A DNA stretch of 64,000 nt from the NCBI GenBank assembly GCA_963741755.1, contig CAVUJG010000018.1, positions 85,967 to 149,966 of the forward strand, given 5' to 3'. The DNA comes from Sva-07 sp963741755. GTDB lineage: Bacteria; Actinomycetota; Acidimicrobiia; Acidimicrobiales; Ilumatobacteraceae. Every line of letters starts with the position of its first letter. Position 1 is the stretch's first letter. Below, in pieces: positions 16,131 to 23,949 of the stretch. Both the position numbers and the translations under genes were made by a program. The notes below the pieces were generated by a model. The model was not told where the DNA came from. It searched no databases and worked only from the letters and a program-made list of their open reading frames with translations.

Positions 16131-16814
16131 ATGACGAAGGTGCTGGTGGTCGACGACGAGCCGACCGTGCGCGAAGTGGTGGTCGGTTACCTGCGTCGAG
16201 ATGGCCACGACGTTGCCGAAGCCGGCGACGGAACGACCGCGCTGGAACTGCTCGACGCCGACCCGCCGGACCTCGTTGTCCTCGACATGATGCTGCCGGG
16301 CGTCCACGGCCTCGACGTGCTGCGGCGGGTGCGCGCCACCAGTGACATCCCCGTGATCATGCTCACGGCGCGCGCCGAGGAGTCCGACCGCGTGGCCGGC
16401 CTCGAACTCGGCGCGGACGACTACGTCGTCAAGCCGTTCTCGCCGCGGGAACTCGCGGCACGGGTCAACGGTGTCCTTCGTCGCACCAACGGTCGCCAGG
16501 CGTCCGCTCCGGGCCCGATCGTCCACGGACCGCTCACCGTCGAACCCCTCAGCCGGCAGGTCACACTCGATGGTCGGCTGATCGAGATGACCCCGAAGGA
16601 GTTCGACGTCCTCGCCTTTCTCGCCGCTTCGCCGCGGCAGGTGTTCTCGAGAGCGCAGCTGTTGGAGTCGGTGTGGCAGTCCTCGCCCGAGTGGCAGGAT
16701 CCGGCGACCGTGACCGTGCACGTGCGCCGCATCCGCAACAAGATCGAAGACGACCCCGAGAAGCCGCGTTGGATCACCACCGTGTGGGGTGTCGGGTATC
16801 GGTTCGAGCCGTGA
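16131..16814 (+). CDS. OmpR/PhoB-family response regulator
   Basis: 227 residues. The receiver domain (about 1-118) has the acidic pair DDE at 8-10, phospho-acceptor Asp in LVVLDMMLPG, Thr in MLTARA and Lys in VVKPFSP. The C-terminal winged helix (about 130-227) has TPKEFDVLAFLAASPRQVFSR and the recognition segment TVTVHVRRIRNKIEDDP. It is a DNA-binding output protein for the adjacent kinase, whose GTG overlaps its stop. Ribosome site GGAGGGGCGAGG precedes the ATG at 16131. The signal is unknown. Confidence 0.95.
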   Translation: MTKVLVVDDEPTVREVVVGYLRRDGHDVAEAGDGTTALELLDADPPDLVVLDMMLPGVHGLDVLRRVRATSDIPVIMLTARAEESDRVAGLELGADDYVVKPFSPRELAARVNGVLRRTNGRQASAPGPIVHGPLTVEPLSRQVTLDGRLIEMTPKEFDVLAFLAASPRQVFSRAQLLESVWQSSPEWQDPATVTVHVRRIRNKIEDDPEKPRWITTVWGVGYRFEP

Positions 16815-17842
16815 ACACGTCCGTCGGTCAGCGGCGCCGCATGCGGCCCTTCGATCGCATCGGCGTGCGTTTCGTGGTGGCGATGCTGGCCGTGCTCGGC
16901 GTCGCAGTGGTGATGATCGCCATCGCTGCGCAGTCGATGTTCATCAACGAGCACGATCAGCGATTGCTGATGTGGGTGCTCATTCCGGCCGTGCTCGGCG
17001 CGGCACTCGTGGCGATGCTGATGGCTCGTCCCGTCGCTCGCGACGCGTCGAAGATCTGTGACGCTGCCATGCGCGTCGCCGACGGCGACCTCAGCGCTCG
17101 AACGGGCGTCGTGCGCTCCGACGAGCTGGGTGAGGCGGCAGCGATGTTCGACCTGATGGTCGACCGGCTCGATGCGATCGAACGCGAGCGTTCCGTCATG
17201 CTGTCGTCGATCTCCCACGACCTGCGCACGCCGCTCGCTGCACTCCGCGCATCGGTCGAAGCGATCCGCGACGGCGTGGCGCCCGATCCCGATGCCTACC
17301 TGTCGGGCATGGAACGCCAGATCAAGGCGCTCGCCTCGCTGGTCGACGACCTGCAGCTGCACAGCCGGATCGTCAGCGGCACCTACGACGTGACGCGAAC
17401 TCGGCTCGACCTCACCGAACTCGCCGACGAAGCAATGGAGACCCTGCGCCCCCTTGCTGAGACCCGCCGCGTTGCGCTGCTGCTCGAAGCCGAACAGCGC
17501 GTCACCGTCGACGCCGACGGTGCGCAGCTCGCCCGGGTGATCCGCAACCTGCTCGAAAACGCGATCCGCCACGCTCCCGACGACTCGGTCGTCTTGGTGC
17601 AGGTCGCAGCGAGTCCGGGAATCGCGACGCTGCGTGTCGTCGATGAGGGCGACGGCTTCCCGCCGGACTTCCGTGAGCGGGCGTTCGAGCCGTTCACGCG
17701 GGCTGACCCGGCGCGTGATCTCCGCACCGGTACTGCTGGCCTCGGGCTCTCGATTGCCCGGGGCATCGTGACGGCGCATGGCGGCACGATCGGCGTCGCC
17801 GACGGCCCGGGCGGCATCGTCGAAGTCGCTCTACCGGCCTGA
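16811..17842 (+). CDS. Sensor histidine kinase
   Basis: 343 residues starting at the GTG at 16811. Two membrane helices (about 18-38 and 55-73) are separated by a very short outer loop, then come a HAMP domain (ARPVARDASKICDAAMRVADGDLS), the phospho-acceptor H-box SSISHDLRTPLAAL, the N-box NLLENAIRHAP, and G-boxes VDEGDGFP and TAGLGLSIARG. The tiny extracytoplasmic loop suggests sensing within the membrane or by HAMP. It pairs with the preceding response regulator. Its 3' end overlaps the end of the convergent gene at 17831. Confidence 0.93.
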   Translation: MNTSVGQRRRMRPFDRIGVRFVVAMLAVLGVAVVMIAIAAQSMFINEHDQRLLMWVLIPAVLGAALVAMLMARPVARDASKICDAAMRVADGDLSARTGVVRSDELGEAAAMFDLMVDRLDAIERERSVMLSSISHDLRTPLAALRASVEAIRDGVAPDPDAYLSGMERQIKALASLVDDLQLHSRIVSGTYDVTRTRLDLTELADEAMETLRPLAETRRVALLLEAEQRVTVDADGAQLARVIRNLLENAIRHAPDDSVVLVQVAASPGIATLRVVDEGDGFPPDFRERAFEPFTRADPARDLRTGTAGLGLSIARGIVTAHGGTIGVADGPGGIVEVALPA

Positions 17843-18463
17843 CGCGACGGCAGTCGGCGCCGCTGCGGGCCATGACGTGGCCGCCTCGGCCAAGCCGTCG
17901 ATCAGTGACTCGGTATGGGGCGTGAGGCCTGGTCCCTCCCAGTCCCACCACAGCGGACTCGAACCCCGAACTCGTGGTGGCAGTTCGATCTGCACGCCGC
18001 CGTCACGTGGAAGGTTGACCGGGTTGGCGGGGTGGAGCCCACGCAGCGGTTGTGGGATCGTGTCGATCTCGGTGCGGATGTCGTAGGCCGGGAGTGTTCG
18101 TCGGAGCGCATCACCGACGTGCTCGGCGAACGAGCGATTGCCGCCACCGAGCAGCAGCGACCCGAACAGCCCGCGGCGCCCGTAGCCGTGCACGGTGATC
18201 ACGATGTCGACGTGCTCGATGAACGCGGCGAGCGCAGCGGACTCGTCGGGATTGACCTGGATCGATGGGAGGTGGTCGCGCATGCCCGGCGGTTGGATCA
18301 CGCTGTAGCACGACGCGTTGGCGCGCGTGGCGGCTCGACGGGCGATCACGTCGGTCATCGCTTCGAGCGCACCGCCGTGGTACGCCATGAATCCGATCCG
18401 GCCGCGCAGCTCAGTGACCTCCTCGACGCCTGGCTGCGCAAGGAGCGTGGAGAAGGCGGACAC
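17831..18463 (-). CDS. Poly-gamma-glutamate hydrolase family protein
   Basis: 210 residues from the GTG at 18463. It resembles the PghP-like (DUF867) zinc hydrolase family: an early FMAYHGGALEAMTDVIARR with the metal-binding His and Glu, then VDIVITVHGYGRRGLFGSLLLGGGN with a second His, and a late GVQIELPPRVR with the Glu expected near the end of this carboxypeptidase-like fold. No signal peptide is seen, so it should be cytoplasmic. It overlaps the kinase gene end by 12 nt tail-to-tail. Likely substrate is a poly-gamma-glutamyl compound; this is a family-based inference. Confidence 0.75.
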   Translation of the reverse strand: MSAFSTLLAQPGVEEVTELRGRIGFMAYHGGALEAMTDVIARRAATRANASCYSVIQPPGMRDHLPSIQVNPDESAALAAFIEHVDIVITVHGYGRRGLFGSLLLGGGNRSFAEHVGDALRRTLPAYDIRTEIDTIPQPLRGLHPANPVNLPRDGGVQIELPPRVRGSSPLWWDWEGPGLTPHTESLIDGLAEAATSWPAAAPTAVASGR

Positions 18464-18497
18464 CGTCCCATGATCGCAGCATCTCGGCCGTACAGTG

Positions 18498-19088
18498 ATG
18501 TCGATGTTGGTGTGGATGGACCTGGAGATGACCGGACTGGATCACACGTCCGATGTGATCGTCGAGATCGCGACGATCGTCACCGATGACGACCTGACGA
18601 TCATCGCCGAGGGGCCCGATCTCGTGGTCCATCAATCCGATGACGTTCTGGCCAACATGGACCCGTTCGTGGTCGACATGCACACGAAGTCCGGCCTGCT
18701 CGAACAGATCAAGGCGTCCACCGTCAGCCTCGAGGCGGCCGGCGCGGCGACCCTCGAGTTCATCAAGCAGCACGTACCCGAGCCGGCGAGCGTTCCGTTG
18801 TGCGGCAACTCGATCGGTACCGACCGGCGGTTCCTCGCGGCGTACCTGCCCGACATCGAGAACCACTTGCACTACCGGTCGATCGACGTGTCGAGCGTGA
18901 AGGAACTGGTCAAGCGCTGGTACCCCAGCATCGACGCCGACCGCCCGAGAGGGCATGGATCGCACCGCGCCCTCGACGACATCCGCGAGTCGATTCGCGA
19001 GATGGCGTACTACCGCGAGCACGTGTTCGTGCCGGCGCCCCTCGCTGAGGCAGCCGGGAGCGTCACCGCCGAACAGTCGCGGGAATAG
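18498..19088 (+). CDS. orn: Oligoribonuclease
   Basis: About 196 residues; a DEDDh 3'-5' exoribonuclease that degrades 2-5 nt RNAs, including pGpG. The exonuclease motifs are visible: WMDLEMTGLD with DxE near the start, LCGNSIGTDRRFLAAYLPD in the middle, and HRALDDIRESIREM with the catalytic H and D. Three closely spaced starts exist (GTG 18495, ATG 18498, ATG 18504); the choice does not affect the domain. It is divergent from the hydrolase gene with only about 31 nt between them. Confidence 0.95.
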   Translation: MSMLVWMDLEMTGLDHTSDVIVEIATIVTDDDLTIIAEGPDLVVHQSDDVLANMDPFVVDMHTKSGLLEQIKASTVSLEAAGAATLEFIKQHVPEPASVPLCGNSIGTDRRFLAAYLPDIENHLHYRSIDVSSVKELVKRWYPSIDADRPRGHGSHRALDDIRESIREMAYYREHVFVPAPLAEAAGSVTAEQSRE

Positions 19089-19091
19089 GGA

Positions 19092-19260
19092 CCAACGACT
19101 CCTCCAGCGGTGATACCCGCGGGGGTACCGTTGGATGCAGACGAACGGAGGCCGGGTTCTCCAATCCCCGGACCTCCCCGACCGGTGACGCGGTGCCAGG
19201 CATCGCGTCACCGGTCCGTTCACTTCCCGCCCGTCTGCCGGAGCCGATAGGTTCCGGCAG
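19092..19260 (+). ncRNA. Putative structured RNA or 5' leader: three-way junction plus start-site hairpin
   Basis: The 172-nt gap between orn and the quinone oxidoreductase is almost fully foldable. Arms 19092-19096 and 19130-19134 (CCAAC/GTTGG) enclose an inner TACCC/GGGTA hairpin. A three-way junction is closed by GAAC (19143-19146) and GTTC (19218-19221) and holds hairpin A (147-156 with 167-177, ten pairs, one bulged A) and hairpin B (13 perfect pairs, 19180-19192 with 19204-19216, 11-nt loop). A last hairpin (19235-19245 with 19250-19260, loop GATA) ends on the base before the ATG at 19261. No known riboswitch consensus is recognised. Existence of a transcript is inferred. Confidence 0.5.
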
Positions 19261-20235
19261 ATGCGCGCAGTAGTGCTTCGATCCCATGGTGGCCCCGAGG
19301 TGTTGACGATCGAGGAGGTCGCCGACCCGACACCGGGACGCGACGAGATCGTCATCGATGTCGAACACACCGCAATCAACCGCGCCGACATCCTCCAGCG
19401 GATGGGCATGTATCCCGACCCGCGGAATCGGGAGCTCGAGATCCCCGGCCTCGAATACGCCGGCGTCGTGTCGGCGATTGGCGCCGACGTGACGGGCTGG
19501 TCGATCGGCGACCGGGCGATGGGCATCGAAGCCGGTGGGTGCTACGCGGGCAAGGTCGCCACGCACGCCCGGCAGGCGCTTCCGGTTCCATCGTCGATCT
19601 CGTCCGCCGATGCCGCAGCGGTCCCCGAGGTGTTTCTCACGGCGTGGGACGCACTGGTCGTTCAGGGCGGGCTCACCAGCGGTCGATGGGCGCTGGTGCA
19701 TGCCGGGGCATCTGGTGTCGGCACCGCAGGCATCCAGATCGCGAAGGCGATCGGAGCCCGGATCGTGGTCACCTGCTCGGCCGGCAAGGCCGACGCCTGC
19801 CGAGAACTGGGAGCCGACGTCGTGCTCGAACGCAGTCCCGCGGACTGGCTCGGGGCGCTCGCCGAGACGGTGCCGGGTGGCGTCGACGTCGTGCTCGACG
19901 TGATCGGTGGTGAGGAAACCGAACGCAACCTCAAGGCCGTGCGGATGGACGGCACCATCGTGCAGGTCGGACTGATGGGCGGAGCGAACGCATCGGTGAA
20001 CGTCGGGCTGATCCTGTCGAAGCGGATCACCTGGATCGGCACCACGCTGCGAGCGCGCCCGCTGGAACGCAAGCTGGCGCTCAGCCAGCGCTTCATCGAC
20101 GAAGTGCTCCCGCTGTTCGACGGCGGTGCGCTGCGGCCGGTGGTCGACTCTCGGTACGCGTTCGACGACATCGCCGACGCTCATCGCCACATGGAAGCCA
20201 ACGCCAACGTCGGCAAGATCTTGATCGACCTCTGA
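19261..20235 (+). CDS. NAD(P)H:quinone oxidoreductase, zinc-less MDR family (PIG3-like)
   Basis: 324 residues. The catalytic GroES-like half has INRADILQRMGMYPDP and IPGLEYAGVV, typical of the PIG3/QorB type; the zinc ligands of alcohol dehydrogenases are absent. The Rossmann half has the nucleotide loop LVHAGASGVGTAGIQIAKAIGARIVVT and later VDVVLDVIGGEETERNL. It reduces quinones with NADPH. The ATG directly abuts a stable hairpin with no Shine-Dalgarno outside it, so translation may depend on that structure. It is followed convergently by the glycosyltransferase after 5 nt. Confidence 0.9.
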   Translation: MRAVVLRSHGGPEVLTIEEVADPTPGRDEIVIDVEHTAINRADILQRMGMYPDPRNRELEIPGLEYAGVVSAIGADVTGWSIGDRAMGIEAGGCYAGKVATHARQALPVPSSISSADAAAVPEVFLTAWDALVVQGGLTSGRWALVHAGASGVGTAGIQIAKAIGARIVVTCSAGKADACRELGADVVLERSPADWLGALAETVPGGVDVVLDVIGGEETERNLKAVRMDGTIVQVGLMGGANASVNVGLILSKRITWIGTTLRARPLERKLALSQRFIDEVLPLFDGGALRPVVDSRYAFDDIADAHRHMEANANVGKILIDL

Positions 20236-20240
20236 GCACG

Positions 20241-21299
20241 TCAGTCGGGGCGGGCGGCGACCGAACGTTGCTTCCACGTCACGTCACGACGGAACACCAT
20301 CGCGAACAGGCTGCGCAGGAAGACCACCACGAACACGGCGACCGCAAGCGGGTAGAGCACTGCGGTGAGCGGATGCATCGAGCCAGCTCGACGTCCGAGG
20401 ATCCAGAACTGAACCGCGCTCAGCGGGTACACGTAGGGCTCGGCGAGCCACCCACCGGCGAGTGACCAGACCCATGCGACGATGGCGATCGACAACCACC
20501 ACGGTGTGAAGCGGGCACCGGTGGCGATGCTGCGCGTCCATCCCTGCACGAGTTGACGCAGCCCCTCCGGGTACATGCGGAACGAGGTGTCGGGTCGACC
20601 GGTGTGGAGCGTCGTGCGCCCCACCGCTCGCGCCAGGCCGATGTCCTCGGTGTGCATCGTTCGGACCGAGGCGTGGCCGCCGACGGTGTCGTAGGTCGAC
20701 CGTCCGATCGCGAGCACCGGACCGAAGGCAACCGTCGCCGACCGCCTCGACCCTCCAATCGTGAAGGCACCGGATCCCATCAGGGCGGTCACGTTCGCGA
20801 GCAGGCTCGCCTGCTCGACCCAGGAACCTGTCTGATGCCATGGTTGGAGCGAGACGACAGCGCCAGGATCCCGAGACCATTCGAGCGCAACACGCTCGAG
20901 CAGATCGGGAGCGGGACGGACGTCGGCGTCGACGAAGACCAGCAGCGGCGCCGTCGTCGACGTTGCCCCCGTCCAACACGCGTGCGGCTTGCCGAGCCAA
21001 CCTTCGGGGAGATCCGGCGGATGCACCACCTGCGCTCCGAGGCTCGCCGCGACCTCCGAGGTCTCGTCGGTGGAGTGGTCGTCGACCACCACCAACTCGT
21101 CGCCGGGTCGCAACTGGGTCGACAGCTTCGGCAACAGATGGGGGAGGGCCGACGCTTCGTTGCGCGCCGGGATCACGACGGCGATCGCCGGGCGAGCGGC
21201 GGTCCCGCCGGTGTCCGCATCGACCGGTGGAAGCGGCCGAAGACGCCACAGCAGCAGCCAGCCGAGGATCCAACCGACGCCGAACACCGCGAGATCCAC
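20241..21299 (-). CDS. Membrane glycosyltransferase, family 2
   Basis: About 352 residues from the GTG at 21299, preceded by GAGTGAGG; an upstream TTG (21335) is possible. One N-terminal helix is followed by a GT-A domain with IAVVIPARNEASALPHLLPKL, the VVVDDHSTDET strand, DXD-like VFVDADVRPAPDLLE, and a QxxRW-like segment replaced by MYPEGLRQLVQGWTRSIATGA. Two or three helices end the protein. It resembles CrtQ-like glycosyltransferases of carotenoid or lipid pathways, but no carotenoid genes are nearby, so the acceptor is unknown. Confidence 0.82.
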   Translation of the reverse strand: MDLAVFGVGWILGWLLLWRLRPLPPVDADTGGTAARPAIAVVIPARNEASALPHLLPKLSTQLRPGDELVVVDDHSTDETSEVAASLGAQVVHPPDLPEGWLGKPHACWTGATSTTAPLLVFVDADVRPAPDLLERVALEWSRDPGAVVSLQPWHQTGSWVEQASLLANVTALMGSGAFTIGGSRRSATVAFGPVLAIGRSTYDTVGGHASVRTMHTEDIGLARAVGRTTLHTGRPDTSFRMYPEGLRQLVQGWTRSIATGARFTPWWLSIAIVAWVWSLAGGWLAEPYVYPLSAVQFWILGRRAGSMHPLTAVLYPLAVAVFVVVFLRSLFAMVFRRDVTWKQRSVAARPD

Positions 21300-21462
21300 G
21301 GCCTCACTCTTGTCGCTGGGTCCGGGCGGGGCCAACGTTCGTGACGGAAATGTGGGCGATGTTCGAGAAACTCCCTTGACCCGGCCACCTCGGACGTGGT
21401 TGTGTAGCGATCCAGGTCAGCCAGTCCGGCGCCCGCGACACGACGAGACGAGAGGATCACCG

Positions 21463-21690
21463 ATGAGCATCACGCCCACCGCCATCATCCGCTCGGCATC
21501 GCCGCGCCCGTACGCCGGTGTCCATGGGGCATCGCTGTCGGTCTCGACGACCGGCTCGCTCCAGGGTTCGTCGTTCGGCGGCAATTGGGTGTGCGGCGAC
21601 CACATGTCGACCGAGCACAACCCGACCACCGCCAACACCACCGGCTCCAAGCGACTCGGCCCCGGCTCCTTCGTAGGAGTTCTGACGTAA
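21463..21690 (+). CDS. Small protein of unknown function, 75 residues
   Basis: An open frame from ATG 21463 to TAA 21690 with a good ribosome site (GAGAGGATCACCG before the ATG) and codons strongly GC-biased at third positions, like its neighbours. The product is Ser/Thr/Gly-rich (SLSVSTTGSLQGSSFGGNW, then TTANTTGSKRLGPGSF), with one Cys (VCGDHM) and no clear membrane helix. The stop lies in a small hairpin (TCTGACGT/ACGTCAGA, 21681-21703), followed by a classic terminator at 21715. It thus looks like an independent, well expressed small gene. I recognise no family. Confidence 0.6.
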   Translation: MSITPTAIIRSASPRPYAGVHGASLSVSTTGSLQGSSFGGNWVCGDHMSTEHNPTTANTTGSKRLGPGSFVGVLT

Positions 21691-21714
21691 CACCAACGTC
21701 AGATCACCTCTCAC

Positions 21715-21754
21715 GAGGCCGCCGGGTTCCGACCCGGCGGCCTCTTTGGTTTTT
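21715..21754 (+). terminator. Rho-independent terminator after the small gene
   Basis: Thirteen perfect pairs, GAGGCCGCCGGGT (21715-21727) with ACCCGGCGGCCTC (21732-21744), TCCG tetraloop, then TTTGGTTTTT. It is the clearest terminator in the window. It also stands 55 nt upstream of whiB and could act as an attenuator for it. Confidence 0.92.
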
Positions 21755-21808
21755 CCGACTCCATCTCTGTCCCACTCAACCAACACAACGCACCGAAAGG
21801 CACCGACC

Positions 21809-22265
21809 ATGACCCTTCTGGACTCGTCCAACGACCTCACTGCCCACAACGACTTCGAACAGGACCACACCATGTACCACTCCACGCTCATCGAACCCCG
21901 TGACTCGGCGCTGCTCGAGCCGCGAGAACCTGACAGTCCGAGACCGCCCGGCGAGGAACCGGCCCGACGGCTGGTCGCTCGCTGCGCGGACGGCCACGGC
22001 ACCCTCGAGCGCGTTGTTCTTCTCCGACAACGTGATCGACATCGCACGCGCCAAGGCGATGTGCGGCCTGTGCCCCCTGCAGGCCGACTGCCTCGCCGGC
22101 GCCCTCGAGCGTGAGGAGCCATGGGGCGTGTGGGGCGGCGAGTTGCTGTCGGGCGGGCGCATCATCGCCAACAAGCGTCCGTGCGGGCGTCCGCCCAAGC
22201 ACCCGCGCCCCGAAATGGTGATCGACGAACTCGGCCCCGTCGAGATCCCGGTCGCCGTCGCCTGA
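21809..22265 (+). CDS. WhiB-family iron-sulfur regulator, one-base frameshift
   Basis: Actinobacteria-specific Fe-S transcription factor. The start is ATG 21809 after GAAAGG. The N-terminal frame carries the first cysteine (RLVARCADGHGTL) and the downstream frame carries the other three with the rest of the family signature: ALFFSDNVIDIARAKAMCGLCPLQADC and the G-rich turn EPWGVWGG. Removing one base near 22004-22007 joins them into a 151-residue protein with all four cluster cysteines. Neither frame alone has them. A C-terminal basic KRPCGRPPKHPRP (AT-hook-like GRPPK) ends the domain. Subclass not assigned. Frameshift may be a sequence error. Confidence 0.85.
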
Positions 22266-22269
22266 GCCT

Positions 22270-22355
22270 CGAGCCCCCGAAACCCCCGTTTGTGTTGCGT
22301 TTTCGCTGACCCGGTTCATCCGGAATGCGACGCAAACGTGGGGTTGGGGGGCTCG
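22270..22355. terminator. Large imperfect inverted repeat after whiB
   Basis: Left arm 22270-22305 and right arm 22321-22355 pair over about 35 nt with few mismatches (CGAGCCCCC with GGGGGCTCG at the base, then CGTTTG with CAAACG). It follows whiB and probably ends its transcript, though no T-tract is seen. The rest of the gap up to 22458 shows nothing definite. Confidence 0.6.
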
Positions 22356-22458
22356 GGGTCGGGTGGGGGTGGTGCGACGGTGGTGTGACGGTGAACGAAC
22401 GCGAACAACTGGCGGAGCCGAATCGGTGGGCGTGGCACGTGTCAGTAGCCTCGAAGGC

Positions 22459-23055
22459 GTGAAGATCCGTCCACGACTCCTCGTCGGATCGCTGCTCGCT
22501 GCCGTCGCAGTGATCGGTGTTGCCGTCTGGATCCAGAGTTCCGACGGCGACGACGGCGAGTTCGATGCCACCCTCAGTGACCCCCAAACCGTGATCACGT
22601 TCCCGAACGACGGGCTCGGCAACGACGACGTCCAAGGTGACCCGTTCCCCGACGTCGCGCTGATCGACGTCGACGACACCGAGGTCATGACCTCCGAGTT
22701 CCTCGGAGAGCCGTTGGTCGTCAATCTCTGGTACTCGACCTGCCCGCCCTGCGCGAAGGAACTCCCCGAGTTCGCCGAGGTCGACGCCGAAACCGACGAT
22801 GTCCGCTTCGTCGGCGTCAACACGCTCGACTCACTCGAGGTGATGGAGCGCTTCGCCGGTGAGCGCGGCGTCGAATACGACCTGTTCCGAGACGAGTTCG
22901 CCGAACTCGCCGATGCGATCGGCGTCACGGCGATGCCGGTCACGCTGTTCGTCACCTCCGACGGAACCATTGTCGAACAGACCGGAGCGCTCGACGCCGA
23001 CGAACTGCGCACCAAGGTCGCCGACCTGATCGCCGTCGACCAGGGCTCCGCATGA
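22459..23055 (+). CDS. TlpA/ResA-like membrane-anchored thioredoxin
   Basis: 198 residues from the GTG at 22459 (AAGG just upstream). A single N-terminal anchor helix (about 6-25) places a thioredoxin domain outside the cytoplasm. The active site is STCPPCAKELPEF (about residues 92-104) and the cis-Pro loop is VTAMPVTLFV. It acts as a reductant or thiol exchanger for exported proteins or cytochrome c apoproteins. Its stop overlaps the ATG of the CcdA-like gene, its natural electron donor. Confidence 0.9.
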   Translation: MKIRPRLLVGSLLAAVAVIGVAVWIQSSDGDDGEFDATLSDPQTVITFPNDGLGNDDVQGDPFPDVALIDVDDTEVMTSEFLGEPLVVNLWYSTCPPCAKELPEFAEVDAETDDVRFVGVNTLDSLEVMERFAGERGVEYDLFRDEFAELADAIGVTAMPVTLFVTSDGTIVEQTGALDADELRTKVADLIAVDQGSA

Positions 23056-23930
23056 GCTTGTCGTTCATCCGGGGCATGGTCGCGGCAGTGAACCCGTGCG
23101 GGTTCATCCTGCTGCCGACCTACCTGATGTACTTCCTCGGCCTCCAGGGGGCGATGCCGGGCTCGCAACGCGCCACCATGCGCCGTGCCGTGATCGTCAG
23201 CGCCGCCGTCTCCGCCGGGTTCCTCTCGGTGTTCCTGGTCGCCGGCGTCATCTCCTACAACTTCACGAGCTGGATCAACGAGAACGCCAAGTACGCGACC
23301 GGCGGCATCGGCGTTGCGCTCCTCGTGCTCGGCATTGCCATGCTGTTCGGCTACAAGCTTCCGTTCATGACGCCGCGGCTCGACACCGGCGGCTCCGGCG
23401 GGCCCAAGCAGACCGTCGGCGCGATGTTCGTGTACGGCATTGCCTACGCCGTCGCGTCGATCGGGTGCACGATCGGGCTGTTCATCGCCACGGTGTTCAG
23501 TAGCAGTCGTCGCGATGGCATCGTGTCCGGCGTCGGCAACATGCTCGCCTACGGCGCAGGGATGGCTCTGCTCGTCAGCGCACTGACGATCGCATTGGCG
23601 TCGGCGAACACCGGTCTCCTCAAGCTCCTTCGCGGCAGCCTGCAGTACGTCGACCGGATCGCAGCGGTCTTCGTGGTGATGTCGGGCTTCTACCTGCTCT
23701 GGTATTTCTACTGGGTCGACATCAAAGAAGAGGGCGACCCGATCACCGACTGGGCGCTCGAACGCCAGGCGCAGGCGACAGCGTTCCTCACCGACCACTG
23801 GCAGATCGTCGGGCTGGTGATGATCGTGATCGTCGGTGGCGCCATGGCGTACGCCTGGTCGCGTCCGAACGCGGCGATCGATGCGCCGGCGGCTCCCGTC
23901 GACGAACCCTCGTCGCCCGGCTCTGCCTGA
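23052..23930 (+). CDS. ccdA: CcdA-like thiol-disulfide electron transporter
   Basis: 292 residues with six or seven helices. It moves electrons from cytoplasmic thioredoxin to the outer TlpA-like partner encoded just upstream (ATGA overlap). The first conserved cysteine is in VNPCGFILLPTYLMYFLG and the second in SIGCTIGLFIATVFS, the two redox Cys of the family. The C-terminus adds one more helix and an Ala/Pro-rich tail. Likely partner system: cytochrome c maturation for the caa3 oxidase or disulfide reduction at the cell surface. Confidence 0.9.
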   Translation: MSLSFIRGMVAAVNPCGFILLPTYLMYFLGLQGAMPGSQRATMRRAVIVSAAVSAGFLSVFLVAGVISYNFTSWINENAKYATGGIGVALLVLGIAMLFGYKLPFMTPRLDTGGSGGPKQTVGAMFVYGIAYAVASIGCTIGLFIATVFSSSRRDGIVSGVGNMLAYGAGMALLVSALTIALASANTGLLKLLRGSLQYVDRIAAVFVVMSGFYLLWYFYWVDIKEEGDPITDWALERQAQATAFLTDHWQIVGLVMIVIVGGAMAYAWSRPNAAIDAPAAPVDEPSSPGSA

Positions 23931-23949
23931 ACGTCCCGTCGAGGGCCGG

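Noticed and set aside
19092..19260. tRNA-Sec gene (selC)
   Set aside because: No TCA anticodon loop and no acceptor/T-arm pairing of a tRNA; the arms form a three-way junction instead.
21900..22265. WhiB protein encoded only in the downstream frame
   Set aside because: That frame lacks the first cluster cysteine and the upstream frame supplies it in the right context (RCADGHGTL).
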